DNA of 64,000 nucleotides from a virus. Of this stretch, positions 21,203 through 27,762 are shown piece after piece (the first letter of the stretch is position 1; every line of letters begins with the position of its first letter). The notes under the pieces are model-generated. The model ran no database searches and was not told where the DNA came from. It worked only from the letters and a program-made list of their open reading frames with translations. Location: positions 1 through 64,000 of IMG/VR virus record IMGVR_UViG_3300046002_004036; one strand, given 5' to 3'. A program made the translations under genes and the position numbers.

Positions 21203-21459
21203 ATTTTACCCCATTGATTTTTATTTTTATGTTTATTAAATTCTTTTGATACTTCTCCACCTTCTAAGTATACACCACCCCATACGCCCCACTCTTTACC
21301 AGATACTCCGTTAGCAAAACATATTTTTGCAACGGGACAAGAGGCGCAGAAATTATCTATATTGGATCTTAGATCAATATCATCTTCATATTTATCAAAG
21401 TATAGATTAGTATCTAAGCCTAAACATTTTGCTTCATCTTTCCATAAATGCTGCTTCAA
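21172..21459 (-). CDS. whiB-like: WhiB-like Fe-S transcription factor (95 aa)
   Basis: The four cluster-binding cysteines are C12, C38, C41 and C47 (C-x25-C-x2-C-x5-C). They are followed by the G-V-W-G-G turn (GVWGGVYLEGG) and a basic C-terminus. This is diagnostic of Wbl proteins, which are confined to actinobacteria and their phages. Phage WhiB homologues can bind the host sigma factor and repress or redirect host transcription (known for mycobacteriophage TM4). Probably does the same here. Overlaps its downstream neighbour by 30 bases. Confidence 0.92.
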   Translation of the reverse strand: MKQHLWKDEAKCLGLDTNLYFDKYEDDIDLRSNIDNFCASCPVAKICFANGVSGKEWGVWGGVYLEGGEVSKEFNKHKNKNQWGKIWQALTMETN

Positions 21460-21462
21460 GGA

Positions 21463-21672
21463 TTACTCCTTATACTTATTTGGAATATCCCAGCCTTTTT
21501 CATCTACTTTATAAATTTTATGTAGATACCATTGACCATTAATTCTAATACCCTGCGGAGATGTGCGAGCCATTTCTGATTTCTTAAGATCTAAAATATT
21601 CCAGCCATCCCAGAGAAGATTATAATTCTTTTTAACAATTTTTTCCATTACGTCTAACTTACTTACTATCAT
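21463..21672 (-). CDS. Hypothetical protein (69 aa)
   Basis: Reads like a small beta-rich module: KSEMARTSPQGIRINGQWYL followed by HKIYKVDEKGWDIPNKYKE. No family recognised. Three bases upstream of the WhiB-like start; eight bases downstream of the 21681 gene. Confidence 0.6.
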   Translation of the reverse strand: MIVSKLDVMEKIVKKNYNLLWDGWNILDLKKSEMARTSPQGIRINGQWYLHKIYKVDEKGWDIPNKYKE

Positions 21673-21680
21673 TTTTATCC

Positions 21681-22043
21681 TTAATACCTATAAATTCCGA
21701 CTTCAATATTTTTGAGTTCGGCTGATGCTACTAACTTTGATACTGGCTCTTTAGGCTTACTTAAAAAAGCAAGATAACTTACCTGCTCCATGTTTTCTTC
21801 AATGTAAGAAGCAGGAACCTTAAAGAACTTAATTTTTTTTCCTCTAGCCTTCATGCCTCTTTCAGACAAATTAGAAAACTCAGAAACCATTGAATTAATT
21901 TTTGCAGGACCTGCTGAATAAATTAAAAACTCTTTATCTTCATCTTTCATTGAAGACATAGCAACGCCCATAGCACGAAGAAAAACTTGATAATCATCAA
22001 AGTCTTTAGTCCCCTGTACTGCTACTATCATTACTATTTCCAT
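21681..22043 (-). CDS. SLOG/Rossmann-like hypothetical protein (120 aa)
   Basis: VAVQGTKDFDDYQVFLRAMG (glycine turn after beta-1), EFLIYSAGPAKINSMVSEFS (G-P loop) and KIKFFKVPASYIEEN resemble nucleotide-binding SLOG proteins such as YspA-type DUF2493. A second ATG at 22031 would remove MEIV. Possible nucleotide-ligand sensor; specific role unknown. Confidence 0.6.
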   Translation of the reverse strand: MEIVMIVAVQGTKDFDDYQVFLRAMGVAMSSMKDEDKEFLIYSAGPAKINSMVSEFSNLSERGMKARGKKIKFFKVPASYIEENMEQVSYLAFLSKPKEPVSKLVASAELKNIEVGIYRY

Positions 22044-22419
22044 TCTTTAAGTTGTCTAAAATAAATAACATCTTTTCAATGTCTTTTTTTGACATATTGG
22101 TTGTATCAACTGGACTTGTAGTGTCTATGTTGACATTGTTTTCAAATGCATCAGCACAATAAAATATATTGTTGTTGACCCAATAAGCTTTTCCATCTAT
22201 AAAAATAACTTTTACAGTATTTCTCTCAATATGCTTTAATGATTGAGAGTTCTGTATTGGTTTTTCATATAAAGTTTTTGGAAGAAAATCTTTAATCATT
22301 AAGTGCACACTGCTTTGGCTGTATGTAATTTTTGAAAAAGGTTTAGTTTTTCTTCCTTTATAAAGTATATAGGAGGTAATGAGCAATGTCAAGCCCACAG
22401 CCATAAAATACTTAATCAT
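22006..22419 (-). CDS. Membrane-anchored hypothetical protein (137 aa)
   Basis: N-terminal transmembrane helix (YFMAVGLTLLITSYILYKG) then a soluble part with no known motif (VKVIFIDGKAYWVNNNIFYC). AGGAG precedes the start. Overlaps the 21681 gene by 38 bases in another frame, long for this genome. Confidence 0.6.
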   Translation of the reverse strand: MIKYFMAVGLTLLITSYILYKGRKTKPFSKITYSQSSVHLMIKDFLPKTLYEKPIQNSQSLKHIERNTVKVIFIDGKAYWVNNNIFYCADAFENNVNIDTTSPVDTTNMSKKDIEKMLFILDNLKNGNSNDSSSTGD

Positions 22420-22447
22420 AATGGCTTTCTCCTATTTCTATAATATG

Positions 22448-22456
22448 ATTATATCA
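22448..22456 (-). promoter_or_regulatory. Extended -10 promoter (TGATATAAT)
   Basis: TGATATAAT on the minus strand in the 39-base gap upstream of the 22006-22419 gene, followed by a leader with AGGAG. Confidence 0.5.
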
Positions 22457-22458
22457 GA

Positions 22459-22785
22459 TTACTTCAGAAGAAGCCGTTTGATTTCAGCCAATGCTGATTT
22501 ATGTTCCACGGATAAGCAATTAATTTGTTCTTGATCTAAAGATTTATCTGTTAGGATAACCAGCGGATCATTTGACAGCAAGTCTATATCCAAAAACCCC
22601 TGCTCCCAAAGGTACATAATGTCACGATTAACTTCAGTTAAATGTTCTTTATAAAGTTCTGGCATTATTTCTTTTATTTTTTGGTTAAAAGAGTAAAGAA
22701 ATTGACCAGTTTCAGAATCAATACCTACAACTTCAATTGCACCATTAAGAATTAATGACTGAATTGTTTCGTCAATTGGATCCAT
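22459..22785 (-). CDS. Hypothetical acidic protein (108 aa)
   Basis: MDPIDETIQSLILNGAIEVV, GIDSETGQFLYSFNQKIKEI, acidic and helical with a short beta hairpin. It overlaps thioredoxin by 14 bases. No motif recognised. Often seen in phages as a small structural accessory, but nothing proves that. Confidence 0.6.
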   Translation of the reverse strand: MDPIDETIQSLILNGAIEVVGIDSETGQFLYSFNQKIKEIMPELYKEHLTEVNRDIMYLWEQGFLDIDLLSNDPLVILTDKSLDQEQINCLSVEHKSALAEIKRLLLK

Positions 22786-23029
22786 TTATAAACTCTTCTA
22801 ACTGTTCCCTGGTTTTAGCACCATTTATACGACTTACTTCTTTACCATCTTGAATTAAAATAAAAGTTGGAACTGATTTAATTTCAAATTGTTTACAAAG
22901 CTCTACGTTGTCGTCGGCGTCAATATACTGAAACTTAATAATTCCTTCACGGTCTAATTCTTCAGCAATGGGTCTTACCATTTTGCAAGGATTACACCAT
23001 TCGGCAGTAAAATAAAGAATGTGACTCAT
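22772..23029 (-). CDS. Thioredoxin-like protein (85 aa)
   Basis: Active site WCNPCK at residues 11-16 and cis-Pro in KSVPTFILIQDGKEVSRING, thus a redox-active thioredoxin fold shortened to 85 residues (family about 105; first beta strand and helix are missing). It reduces disulfides; phage versions can feed ribonucleotide reductase or serve as polymerase processivity factors (T7). This phage polymerase is DnaE-type, so the latter is unlikely. ATGA overlap with the nuclease gene. Confidence 0.88.
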   Translation of the reverse strand: MSHILYFTAEWCNPCKMVRPIAEELDREGIIKFQYIDADDNVELCKQFEIKSVPTFILIQDGKEVSRINGAKTREQLEEFINGSN

Positions 23030-23433
23030 TTACCACTCTTTGTTCTTGCTTTGGCAAGAGCATTAAAATCTTTAACCTTAGTATCTCCAAGGTATCCCCA
23101 GGCATAGCCATCATTAATCATCATGTCATTAAGAGATACGGTGTCTCCATTTATGTATACCCAGCCCAAAATGCGACCATACTTTTCAGATGAGTCCATC
23201 TTTTCAGTTTTAATTACAACAGACTTGGCATCTTTTAAAGACTTCTTTAGATACTCTTTAGCCTCTAGTCCTAGAGCCTTCTCAGCAAGATCCTTTGTAC
23301 GGGACTCAGGAGTATCAATACCAGCCAGTCTAACGCGGGATGCAAATAGGATATCAAACCCTAAATCAATAAGAACGTCAATGGTATCTCCATCTACAAC
23401 ATTTTCTACTTTTCTTACATAATATTCATACAT
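23026..23433 (-). CDS. Staphylococcal-type (SNase) nuclease (135 aa)
   Basis: Core OB-fold motifs: VVDGDTIDVLIDLGF, RVRLAGIDTPESR (catalytic Arg plus Ca-binding Asp and Glu), KYGRILGWVYINGDTVSLND (second Arg) and MINDGYAWGY. No signal peptide is seen, so it may act inside the cell on host DNA or RNA. Between DUF7455-like and thioredoxin genes with one- and four-base overlaps. Confidence 0.88.
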   Translation of the reverse strand: MYEYYVRKVENVVDGDTIDVLIDLGFDILFASRVRLAGIDTPESRTKDLAEKALGLEAKEYLKKSLKDAKSVVIKTEKMDSSEKYGRILGWVYINGDTVSLNDMMINDGYAWGYLGDTKVKDFNALAKARTKSGK

Positions 23434-23687
23434 TAGTAATCTTGCCCCTTTGCTTTATCTTCAATTAATTTATCTCTCTCATCAAGAACTGTGAGGGCAA
23501 AGGACATCATTTTTTTATATCCTTCTGGATTATTCATTACTTTATTGTAATGGTGACCACAAAATAATAAGTCTCCAGACACTCCTGTAACTTGTACTAA
23601 TGCTTCTGCTGCACATGAATCACAACGATCTGTTGGTCCAAGAATCCATTCTTTAACTTTAACTTCTTCTGCAATCATTGTATTCAT
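23433..23687 (-). CDS. DUF7455-like zinc protein (84 aa)
   Basis: RCDSCAAEALVQVTGVSGDL then LFCGHHYNKVM: a CxxC ... CGHH zinc site exactly as in the DUF7455 family of actinobacteria. Role unknown. The start is ambiguous: a TATAAT overlaps the first ATG and a second ATG follows three codons later. Confidence 0.8.
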   Translation of the reverse strand: MNTMIAEEVKVKEWILGPTDRCDSCAAEALVQVTGVSGDLLFCGHHYNKVMNNPEGYKKMMSFALTVLDERDKLIEDKAKGQDY

Positions 23688-23694
23688 AATTATA

Positions 23695-23871
23695 CTACTT
23701 CTTTCTATTATCAGTTGAATAAAATCCAGTACCGTTAAAAAGAACTCCTGGAGATGACCATTGTCTACTCATTGTTGCATTACAACACACAGGCTCTGTA
23801 CTATCACCAAATTCTCTTTTAAATTCAATGGTTGCAGAGCACTGTGTGCATTTGTAATCATAAACTGGCAT
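23695..23871 (-). CDS. FmdB-family zinc-ribbon protein (58 aa)
   Basis: MPVYDYKCTQCSATIEFKRE starts with the FmdB signature (M-P-x-Y-x-Y-x-C-x-x-C), with a second pair in EPVCCNATMSRQWSSPGVLF and ends in GFYSTDNRKK, the usual FmdB ending. Putative regulatory or ribosome-associated zinc protein. Too short to be noticed by long-ORF scans. Three-base gap from the lysin stop. Confidence 0.82.
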   Translation of the reverse strand: MPVYDYKCTQCSATIEFKREFGDSTEPVCCNATMSRQWSSPGVLFNGTGFYSTDNRKK

Positions 23872-23874
23872 GCA

Positions 23875-24450
23875 TTAAGCCTTCTTTGTTGCCTTTGGTG
23901 CCACCTTTGTTGCTGGCTTTACAGCAAGTGGTATACCATCTTCTCCAGTATAAACTGGACGGCCCCAACCAACTACTGCATTGATTAATTTCTTTTTGTT
24001 ATTTTTTATGTAACCACGAGTTTTTTCTACGCACATACCTCCGTTGCGTTGATCTCCTTTTGCAGTTCCTGAAGTATTTCCTTCAATAACTTGGATAGTT
24101 CCATCACCATTATTTTTAATGCAAAGACCTACGTGTGAAATTCTATTTACACCGTCATCTGGAAAATCAAAAAAGATCCAGTCTCCTGGAGTTGGGTCAT
24201 CATTACGAGCATCTGCCCAACGACCTTCTTTTTTAAATTGATCTGATGCTGCAACTGTTGATGCTGACTTAGGGAACTTTGCAACCCCTGCTGTCATAGC
24301 GCACCAAGAAACAAATGACTGGCACCAAGGTTGGAAATTTACTTTCATCCATGCACCGTATTTTGTTTCGTTATCCTTTGGACCTTCAATGGTTCCAACT
24401 TCTTTCTTTGCAACCTCAATGATTGCTTCTACTGAGCCTTTGACAGCCAT
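23875..24450 (-). CDS. CHAP-domain endolysin (191 aa)
   Basis: CHAP amidase/peptidase: catalytic Cys in WCQSFVSWCAM (about residue 43), His in ISHVGLCIKN (about 106), and an Asn/Glu in QVIEGNTSG. Helical N-terminus IIEVAKKEVGTIEGPKDN is the usual start of such lysins. Pro/Lys/Ala-rich C-terminal tail (KPATKVAPKATKKA) may bind the anionic wall. No signal peptide, so a holin is needed. AGGAGG lies six bases before ATG. Confidence 0.88.
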   Translation of the reverse strand: MAVKGSVEAIIEVAKKEVGTIEGPKDNETKYGAWMKVNFQPWCQSFVSWCAMTAGVAKFPKSASTVAASDQFKKEGRWADARNDDPTPGDWIFFDFPDDGVNRISHVGLCIKNNGDGTIQVIEGNTSGTAKGDQRNGGMCVEKTRGYIKNNKKKLINAVVGWGRPVYTGEDGIPLAVKPATKVAPKATKKA

Positions 24451-24477
24451 ATATAACCTCCTAAAGTTAGTATTTCA

Positions 24478-24507
24478 ATTATAGCATTAAGCAGTCTTGG
24501 TTGTCAA
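24478..24507 (-). promoter_or_regulatory. Promoter of the lysin gene
   Basis: TTGACA (24502-24507) overlapping the end of the HNH gene, 18-base spacer, TATAAT (24478-24483), both on the minus strand. Leader with AGGAGG. Consensus at both boxes. Confidence 0.7.
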
Positions 24508-24762
24508 CCTGTTGTAAGTTCTTATCCTATGACAGTTTGCACAGACTACTTCACATTTTGCTATTTCTTTTTTTATTGCTGCCCACGAAAATCCATCGTG
24601 AATCATTCTAGAAACATTATATTTTTTATCTTTAAGATGATCAAAATCTAACACTATTGGATTAGTAACTCCACAATCCATACAACCAGATGCTTCTTTT
24701 ATCTCTGACAGTCTTTTTTTAAACTGCTGCTTATTGTAGTGAACCAACTCTTTGTCAGTCAT
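24487..24762 (-). CDS. Small HNH endonuclease (91 aa)
   Basis: CMDCGVTNPIVLDFDHLKDK (CxxC and D-H of the ββα-metal core), SWAAIKKEIAKCEVVCANCH (final CxxCH). It is a complete, minimal HNH nicking or homing-type enzyme. The ATG at 24762 is chosen over an in-frame TTG at 24771, which overlaps a TGATATAAT element. A candidate structured RNA lies immediately upstream, between it and pstS. Confidence 0.85.
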   Translation of the reverse strand: MTDKELVHYNKQQFKKRLSEIKEASGCMDCGVTNPIVLDFDHLKDKKYNVSRMIHDGFSWAAIKKEIAKCEVVCANCHRIRTYNRLTTKTA

Positions 24763-24770
24763 ATAATGCA

Positions 24771-24779
24771 ATTATATCA
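24771..24779 (-). promoter_or_regulatory. Extended -10 element upstream of HNH gene
   Basis: Minus-strand TGATATAAT, eight bases before the chosen ATG at 24762. Placed between the candidate RNA and the HNH gene, so the RNA would not be part of this transcript. Confidence 0.4.
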
Positions 24780-24793
24780 GAACAAATTAGAAG

Positions 24794-24873
24794 CCCCACA
24801 CAGGCAATTCACCTGACTTGCGCCTCGGTCATATAAATGGGTAACTAAACCATCTCTAAGGTCCTGTGTGGGG
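24794..24873 (-). ncRNA. Candidate structured RNA with 11-bp closing stem
   Basis: CCCCACACAGG and CCTGTGTGGGG pair perfectly (24794-24804 with 24863-24873), closing a 58-base interior. Inside are shorter helices: ACCT/AGGT, ATGG/CCAT around TTTAGTTAC, and TGAC/GTCA. This is a branched, tRNA-sized fold in the only sizeable gap between pstS and HNH genes. It lacks a T run, so it is not a simple terminator. Strand is assumed from neighbours. It could be a noncoding RNA or a nuclease target site. Confidence 0.45.
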
Positions 24874-24887
24874 ACAGTTATATTGTA

Positions 24888-25883
24888 CTACTTGATTTTT
24901 GATATTTGAGATTTAGCAAGTTTTAGGGCATTGCCACTTATTGCTGAATACCCAAACTCTTCAGCCTTACATTTTGTTATAGCAAAGGTAAAGAAATTAG
25001 CCACATCCTTTGATCCAACTGCTGCTATACCATAACTAAATGTAGATATGTTATAGGCCATCTTAGCAGTGTTGTTGTAGTTTGGCGTAATAGTTCCATT
25101 AGGGTTAGCAGAGAACTCTGACAAGAACCTTGATGCACCACCTGTTGTAGGCTTAACAAAGTTTCCAGCACCATTTTCAATATATGCTACGCCAAAGGCT
25201 TTTGTAAATGAAACCTCATTATAAGCAATTGATCCGTCTGTTCTTGATTGAAGCATCGCCACTCCTTGAGAGCCTGATGCTGATACAAACGCTCCAATTT
25301 TTTCATTTATATCCCCTGGAAATGCTGATGCAAATGCTTTGTTTCCAGATTTTGTCCATATATCTTTTGCAACTGCATTTAGATATGTGGTAAAAACTTC
25401 AGAAGTTCCAGATCCATCTGCTCTATATATAACAGTAATTTTTTTTGCTGGAAGTTTCATAGGATTGTCTTTTTTTAGCAGTGGATCATTCCACATACTA
25501 ATTTTCCCTGAAAAAATCTTTGCCAAGTTATCCTTAGTTAGCTTTACTTGACCTTTATATCCATCTAATTTATAACTAATTGCAATAGGTCCAGCAACAA
25601 TTGGTACGTAAACAAAGTCTTGCTTAGGCTTTACTTCTGATGCCCCATATGGAACATCGCTTATAGCAAAGTCTGCAAGGCCTAAAGCAAATTGATTCTT
25701 GCCAGAACCAGACCCATTTGGAATGTATGAAATGCTGTTGCCTGTGACTGCATATGCCACTCTACATTTTTCTACAAAGTTAAGAGCAAACGAAGAGCCT
25801 GAGCCCTTTATGTCTGCTGCTTCAGCGGTTGGTATAAATAAAACACTAGATAATAGTGCTATGATAATGAACTTGATCTTCAT
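24888..25883 (-). CDS. pstS: Secreted phosphate-binding protein PstS (331 aa)
   Basis: Signal peptide MKIKFIIIALLSSVLFIPTAEA (cleavage after about residue 22) without a lipobox Cys, so released rather than anchored. Phosphate-site motifs: GSGSSFA, PNGSGSGKNQF, DFAISDVPYG and the strong RADGSGTSEVFT. Length equals host PstS. Marine cyanophages also carry pstS, where host phosphate stress regulates it. Here a -10 (TATACT) lies seven bases before the ATG and ATGAATATTG repeats lie upstream. Confidence 0.9.
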   Translation of the reverse strand: MKIKFIIIALLSSVLFIPTAEAADIKGSGSSFALNFVEKCRVAYAVTGNSISYIPNGSGSGKNQFALGLADFAISDVPYGASEVKPKQDFVYVPIVAGPIAISYKLDGYKGQVKLTKDNLAKIFSGKISMWNDPLLKKDNPMKLPAKKITVIYRADGSGTSEVFTTYLNAVAKDIWTKSGNKAFASAFPGDINEKIGAFVSASGSQGVAMLQSRTDGSIAYNEVSFTKAFGVAYIENGAGNFVKPTTGGASRFLSEFSANPNGTITPNYNNTAKMAYNISTFSYGIAAVGSKDVANFFTFAITKCKAEEFGYSAISGNALKLAKSQISKIK

Positions 25884-25909
25884 AACAATAAGTATACTTT
25901 AATATGCAT

Positions 25910-25960
25910 ATGAATATTGTTATATACAGCAAACTATGAGTTAATTTTAAATGAATATTG
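25910..25960. repeat. Direct repeat ATGAATATTG upstream of pstS
   Basis: Exact 10-base copies at 25910-25919 and 25951-25960, 41 bases apart, next to a palindrome ATATGCATAT. Positioned upstream of the pstS -10, so a plausible operator. They do not match the E. coli Pho box. The rest of 25884-25991 holds a weak hairpin (TGAGCA/TGCTCA) past the hsp20 stop. Confidence 0.35.
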
Positions 25961-25991
25961 AGCAGTTTTAGACTTGCTCAGGTCTATTATA

Positions 25992-26408
25992 TTACTTAAT
26001 CGTGATTGTTTTAGGCTTTTTATCTTCTGGAATAATACGATCAATACTAATATTGAGCATACCATCCTTTAGATCTGCCCCAGTTACTTCCATGTATTCA
26101 CCAAGAGCAAAAGATCTTGCAAATTTTCTACTTGCAATACCTTTGTGGACTATCTCAGCATCTACAACTTCCGTGATTTCACCCTTGATTACAACTGTTC
26201 CATTATCTACTGAAACATCAATGTCGTCTTTTGTGAATCCCGCAACTGCAATAGACAAACGATATGTATCTTCATCTAGTTTTAGAATGTCATATGGAGG
26301 ATATGAGTGTGAATTGGTTTGGTGTGCACTGTTAAGACGGGCTAGGTCTCTATTAAAGCCAATAAAAAAAGGATCATTGAATAGATCCATTGCGAACTGT
26401 GTTACCAT
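25992..26408 (-). CDS. Small heat-shock protein Hsp20 (138 aa)
   Basis: Alpha-crystallin domain: YPPYDILKLDEDTYRLSIAV, AGFTKDDIDVSVDNGTVVIK, GIASRKFARSFALGEYMEVT, GADLKDGMLNISIDR, with the A-x-x-x-x-G-x-L motif as A-D-L-K-D-G-M-L. The C-terminal I-x-I is KTITIK. An ATP-independent chaperone. Phage Hsp20s are common in cyanophages and freshwater phages and may help virion assembly. Its 5' leader (about 50 bases) has a TGTAC/GTACA hairpin; RNA-thermometer control is possible but unproven. Confidence 0.92.
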   Translation of the reverse strand: MVTQFAMDLFNDPFFIGFNRDLARLNSAHQTNSHSYPPYDILKLDEDTYRLSIAVAGFTKDDIDVSVDNGTVVIKGEITEVVDAEIVHKGIASRKFARSFALGEYMEVTGADLKDGMLNISIDRIIPEDKKPKTITIK

Positions 26409-26463
26409 TTTATTCCCCTTTCAAGCGAATAAGTTAATGTACCCCCGTAGGCAGTACATATAT

Positions 26464-26472
26464 ATTATACCA
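26464..26472 (-). promoter_or_regulatory. Extended -10 promoter for hsp20
   Basis: TGGTATAAT on the minus strand, ten bases past the tRNA-Gly 3' end, giving a leader of about 50 bases with AAGGGGAA. Confidence 0.5.
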
Positions 26473-26481
26473 AACATTTGG

Positions 26482-26554
26482 AGCAAAAGACGAGATTTGA
26501 ACTCGCAACATCTACCTTGGCAAGGTAGTACTCTACCAATTGAGTTACTTTTGC
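26482..26554 (-). tRNA. tRNA-Gly (GCC)
   Basis: Cloverleaf on the minus strand: acceptor GCAAAAG/CTTTTGC, anticodon stem CTACC/GGTAG with loop TTGCCAA, T loop TTCAAAT, discriminator T. CCA not encoded. Lies four bases downstream of tRNA-Asn. Confidence 0.92.
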
Positions 26555-26558
26555 ATTG

Positions 26559-26631
26559 CTGGTCTGGTAGGACTCGGACCTACGACTTGCGAATTAACAG
26601 TTCGCCACTCTACCAACTGAGTTACAGACCA
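26559..26631 (-). tRNA. tRNA-Asn (GTT)
   Basis: Acceptor TGGTCTG/CAGACCA, anticodon stem GCGAA/TTCGC with loop CTGTTAA (anticodon GTT), T stem GTAGG/CCTAC, discriminator G. The T loop starts TCCGAGT rather than TTCGAGT. CCA not encoded. Asn and Gly codons are frequent in the fibre proteins, which may explain carriage. Confidence 0.9.
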
Positions 26632-26638
26632 AAACCTA

Positions 26639-27526
26639 CTAACTTAAAAGCGAAGGATACTTTCCTGCTTTTGGTAATGAACCTACAAATACATCCCAGG
26701 ATTCATCTTTAATTTTGTTAACTGCCATGGATGCTGCTACTACTGTTGCAACTGAAGTACCACTCATTGCAGTCATATTGCCACGATAATCAGGAATCTT
26801 TAGACATGCCGTTCCAATAAAGTTAGCACATACTCTAGAGACAATGCTTGTTGTGTCATTTATATTGCTATTTTTAACTACCGTTCCATCAGCGACAGCA
26901 CCTGCAACAGAATAAACTCCAGTTACACAGGAAGGAAATCCAATATGGTTTTTCTTTGAATCATTACCTGTTGCCACAAAAGTTGCAACATTGTTTGACT
27001 TTAAAATAGAAACAGAAGACTCAAATAAAGCATCTGTTGGACAGGTTCCCACTGGAAAGTTACTTCTAGACTGACTAATAGATACAGCCTTGATATTAAA
27101 CTTAGATGAGTTTACTGAAACCCATGCAAGTGCACGAGCCAAAGATCCTCCATCATTGCGAATCATTGAAAAAGTATCATAAACTTTTTCATCGGAAATG
27201 CGAATAAATACAATTTTAATATTAGGATTAATTACTGTTGCAATTTTTGCCATGTTATAACCATGGTCTGAACCTTTAATCTTAAAATCATTTATTGCTG
27301 CAACTCCAGCCCCTTCAGAGAAAGAATAAGCTCCTTTTGAATCTGAAAGATTTTTGCCATTTGGACAAGTTTTTAAAGTAAAGCAAACTTCATAAACAAT
27401 GTTTGTAAACTTTGATGAATCAATTGCTGAATCAATAATTGCAATTGTTTGATTTTCTGCTGCTTGAACTGGTTGAACTAATACAAGTCCAAATACTGCT
27501 AGTAATAACCCCACTGCTTTTTTCAT
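26639..27526 (-). CDS. Secreted subtilisin-like (S8) serine protease (295 aa)
   Basis: Signal peptide MKKAVGLLLAVFGLVLVQPV then QAAEN. The catalytic triad is complete: Asp in TIAIIDSAIDSS (about 32), His in GSDHGYNMAKIATV (about 88), Ser in MSGTSVATVVAASM (about 256), with the oxyanion Asn in VATGNDSKKNHIGF. No prodomain is visible and the catalytic core is short, so it may be processed little or chaperoned otherwise. A secreted protease in a phage genome is unusual; it may degrade host surface proteins. Next to the proteasome-like gene and Hsp20. Confidence 0.88.
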   Translation of the reverse strand: MKKAVGLLLAVFGLVLVQPVQAAENQTIAIIDSAIDSSKFTNIVYEVCFTLKTCPNGKNLSDSKGAYSFSEGAGVAAINDFKIKGSDHGYNMAKIATVINPNIKIVFIRISDEKVYDTFSMIRNDGGSLARALAWVSVNSSKFNIKAVSISQSRSNFPVGTCPTDALFESSVSILKSNNVATFVATGNDSKKNHIGFPSCVTGVYSVAGAVADGTVVKNSNINDTTSIVSRVCANFIGTACLKIPDYRGNMTAMSGTSVATVVAASMAVNKIKDESWDVFVGSLPKAGKYPSLLS

Positions 27527-27535
27527 TTTTTCTCC

Positions 27536-27727
27536 TTATATCATTAGACGGACTACATGGCAACATGGGTCACCACCGTCATCCCATTCTTTAACTTCTT
27601 CTTCGCTCATGAACTCATATCCACCATCATGAGTATTACAGTATGGATCTGAAATCCATCCCCGCTCAATACCGCTTGTTAGCCAAATACCAAACTCTGC
27701 ATCTTCTATGCTATCTTCTTTATGCAT
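27536..27727 (-). CDS. Acidic hypothetical protein (63 aa)
   Basis: MHKEDSIEDAEFGIWLTSGI then ERGWISDPYCNTHDGGYEFM and SEEEVKEWDDGGDPCCHVVRLMI. The 'GI-x-RGWISDPYCNTHDG' phrase is common in actinophage and actinobacterial small proteins. The clustered Cys/His may bind metal. Leaderless: TATACT lies exactly six bases before ATG. Confidence 0.7.
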   Translation of the reverse strand: MHKEDSIEDAEFGIWLTSGIERGWISDPYCNTHDGGYEFMSEEEVKEWDDGGDPCCHVVRLMI

Positions 27728-27733
27728 ATTATA

Positions 27734-27762
27734 AGTATACTCCTAAACGCTTACTACGTCAA
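27734..27762 (-). promoter_or_regulatory. Leaderless promoter, TTGACG-N17-TATACT
   Basis: Minus strand: TTGACG (27757-27762) inside the end of the upstream gene, 17 bases, TATACT (27734-27739), six bases, ATG at 27727. Confidence 0.65.

Noticed and set aside
25970-25985. TGAGCA/TGCTCA hairpin as terminator of hsp20
   Set aside because: Only six base pairs and no T run; kept only as a remark.
26409-26463. RNA thermometer in the hsp20 leader
   Set aside because: The TGTAC/GTACA hairpin does not cover the ribosome site; no ROSE or fourU motif is clear.
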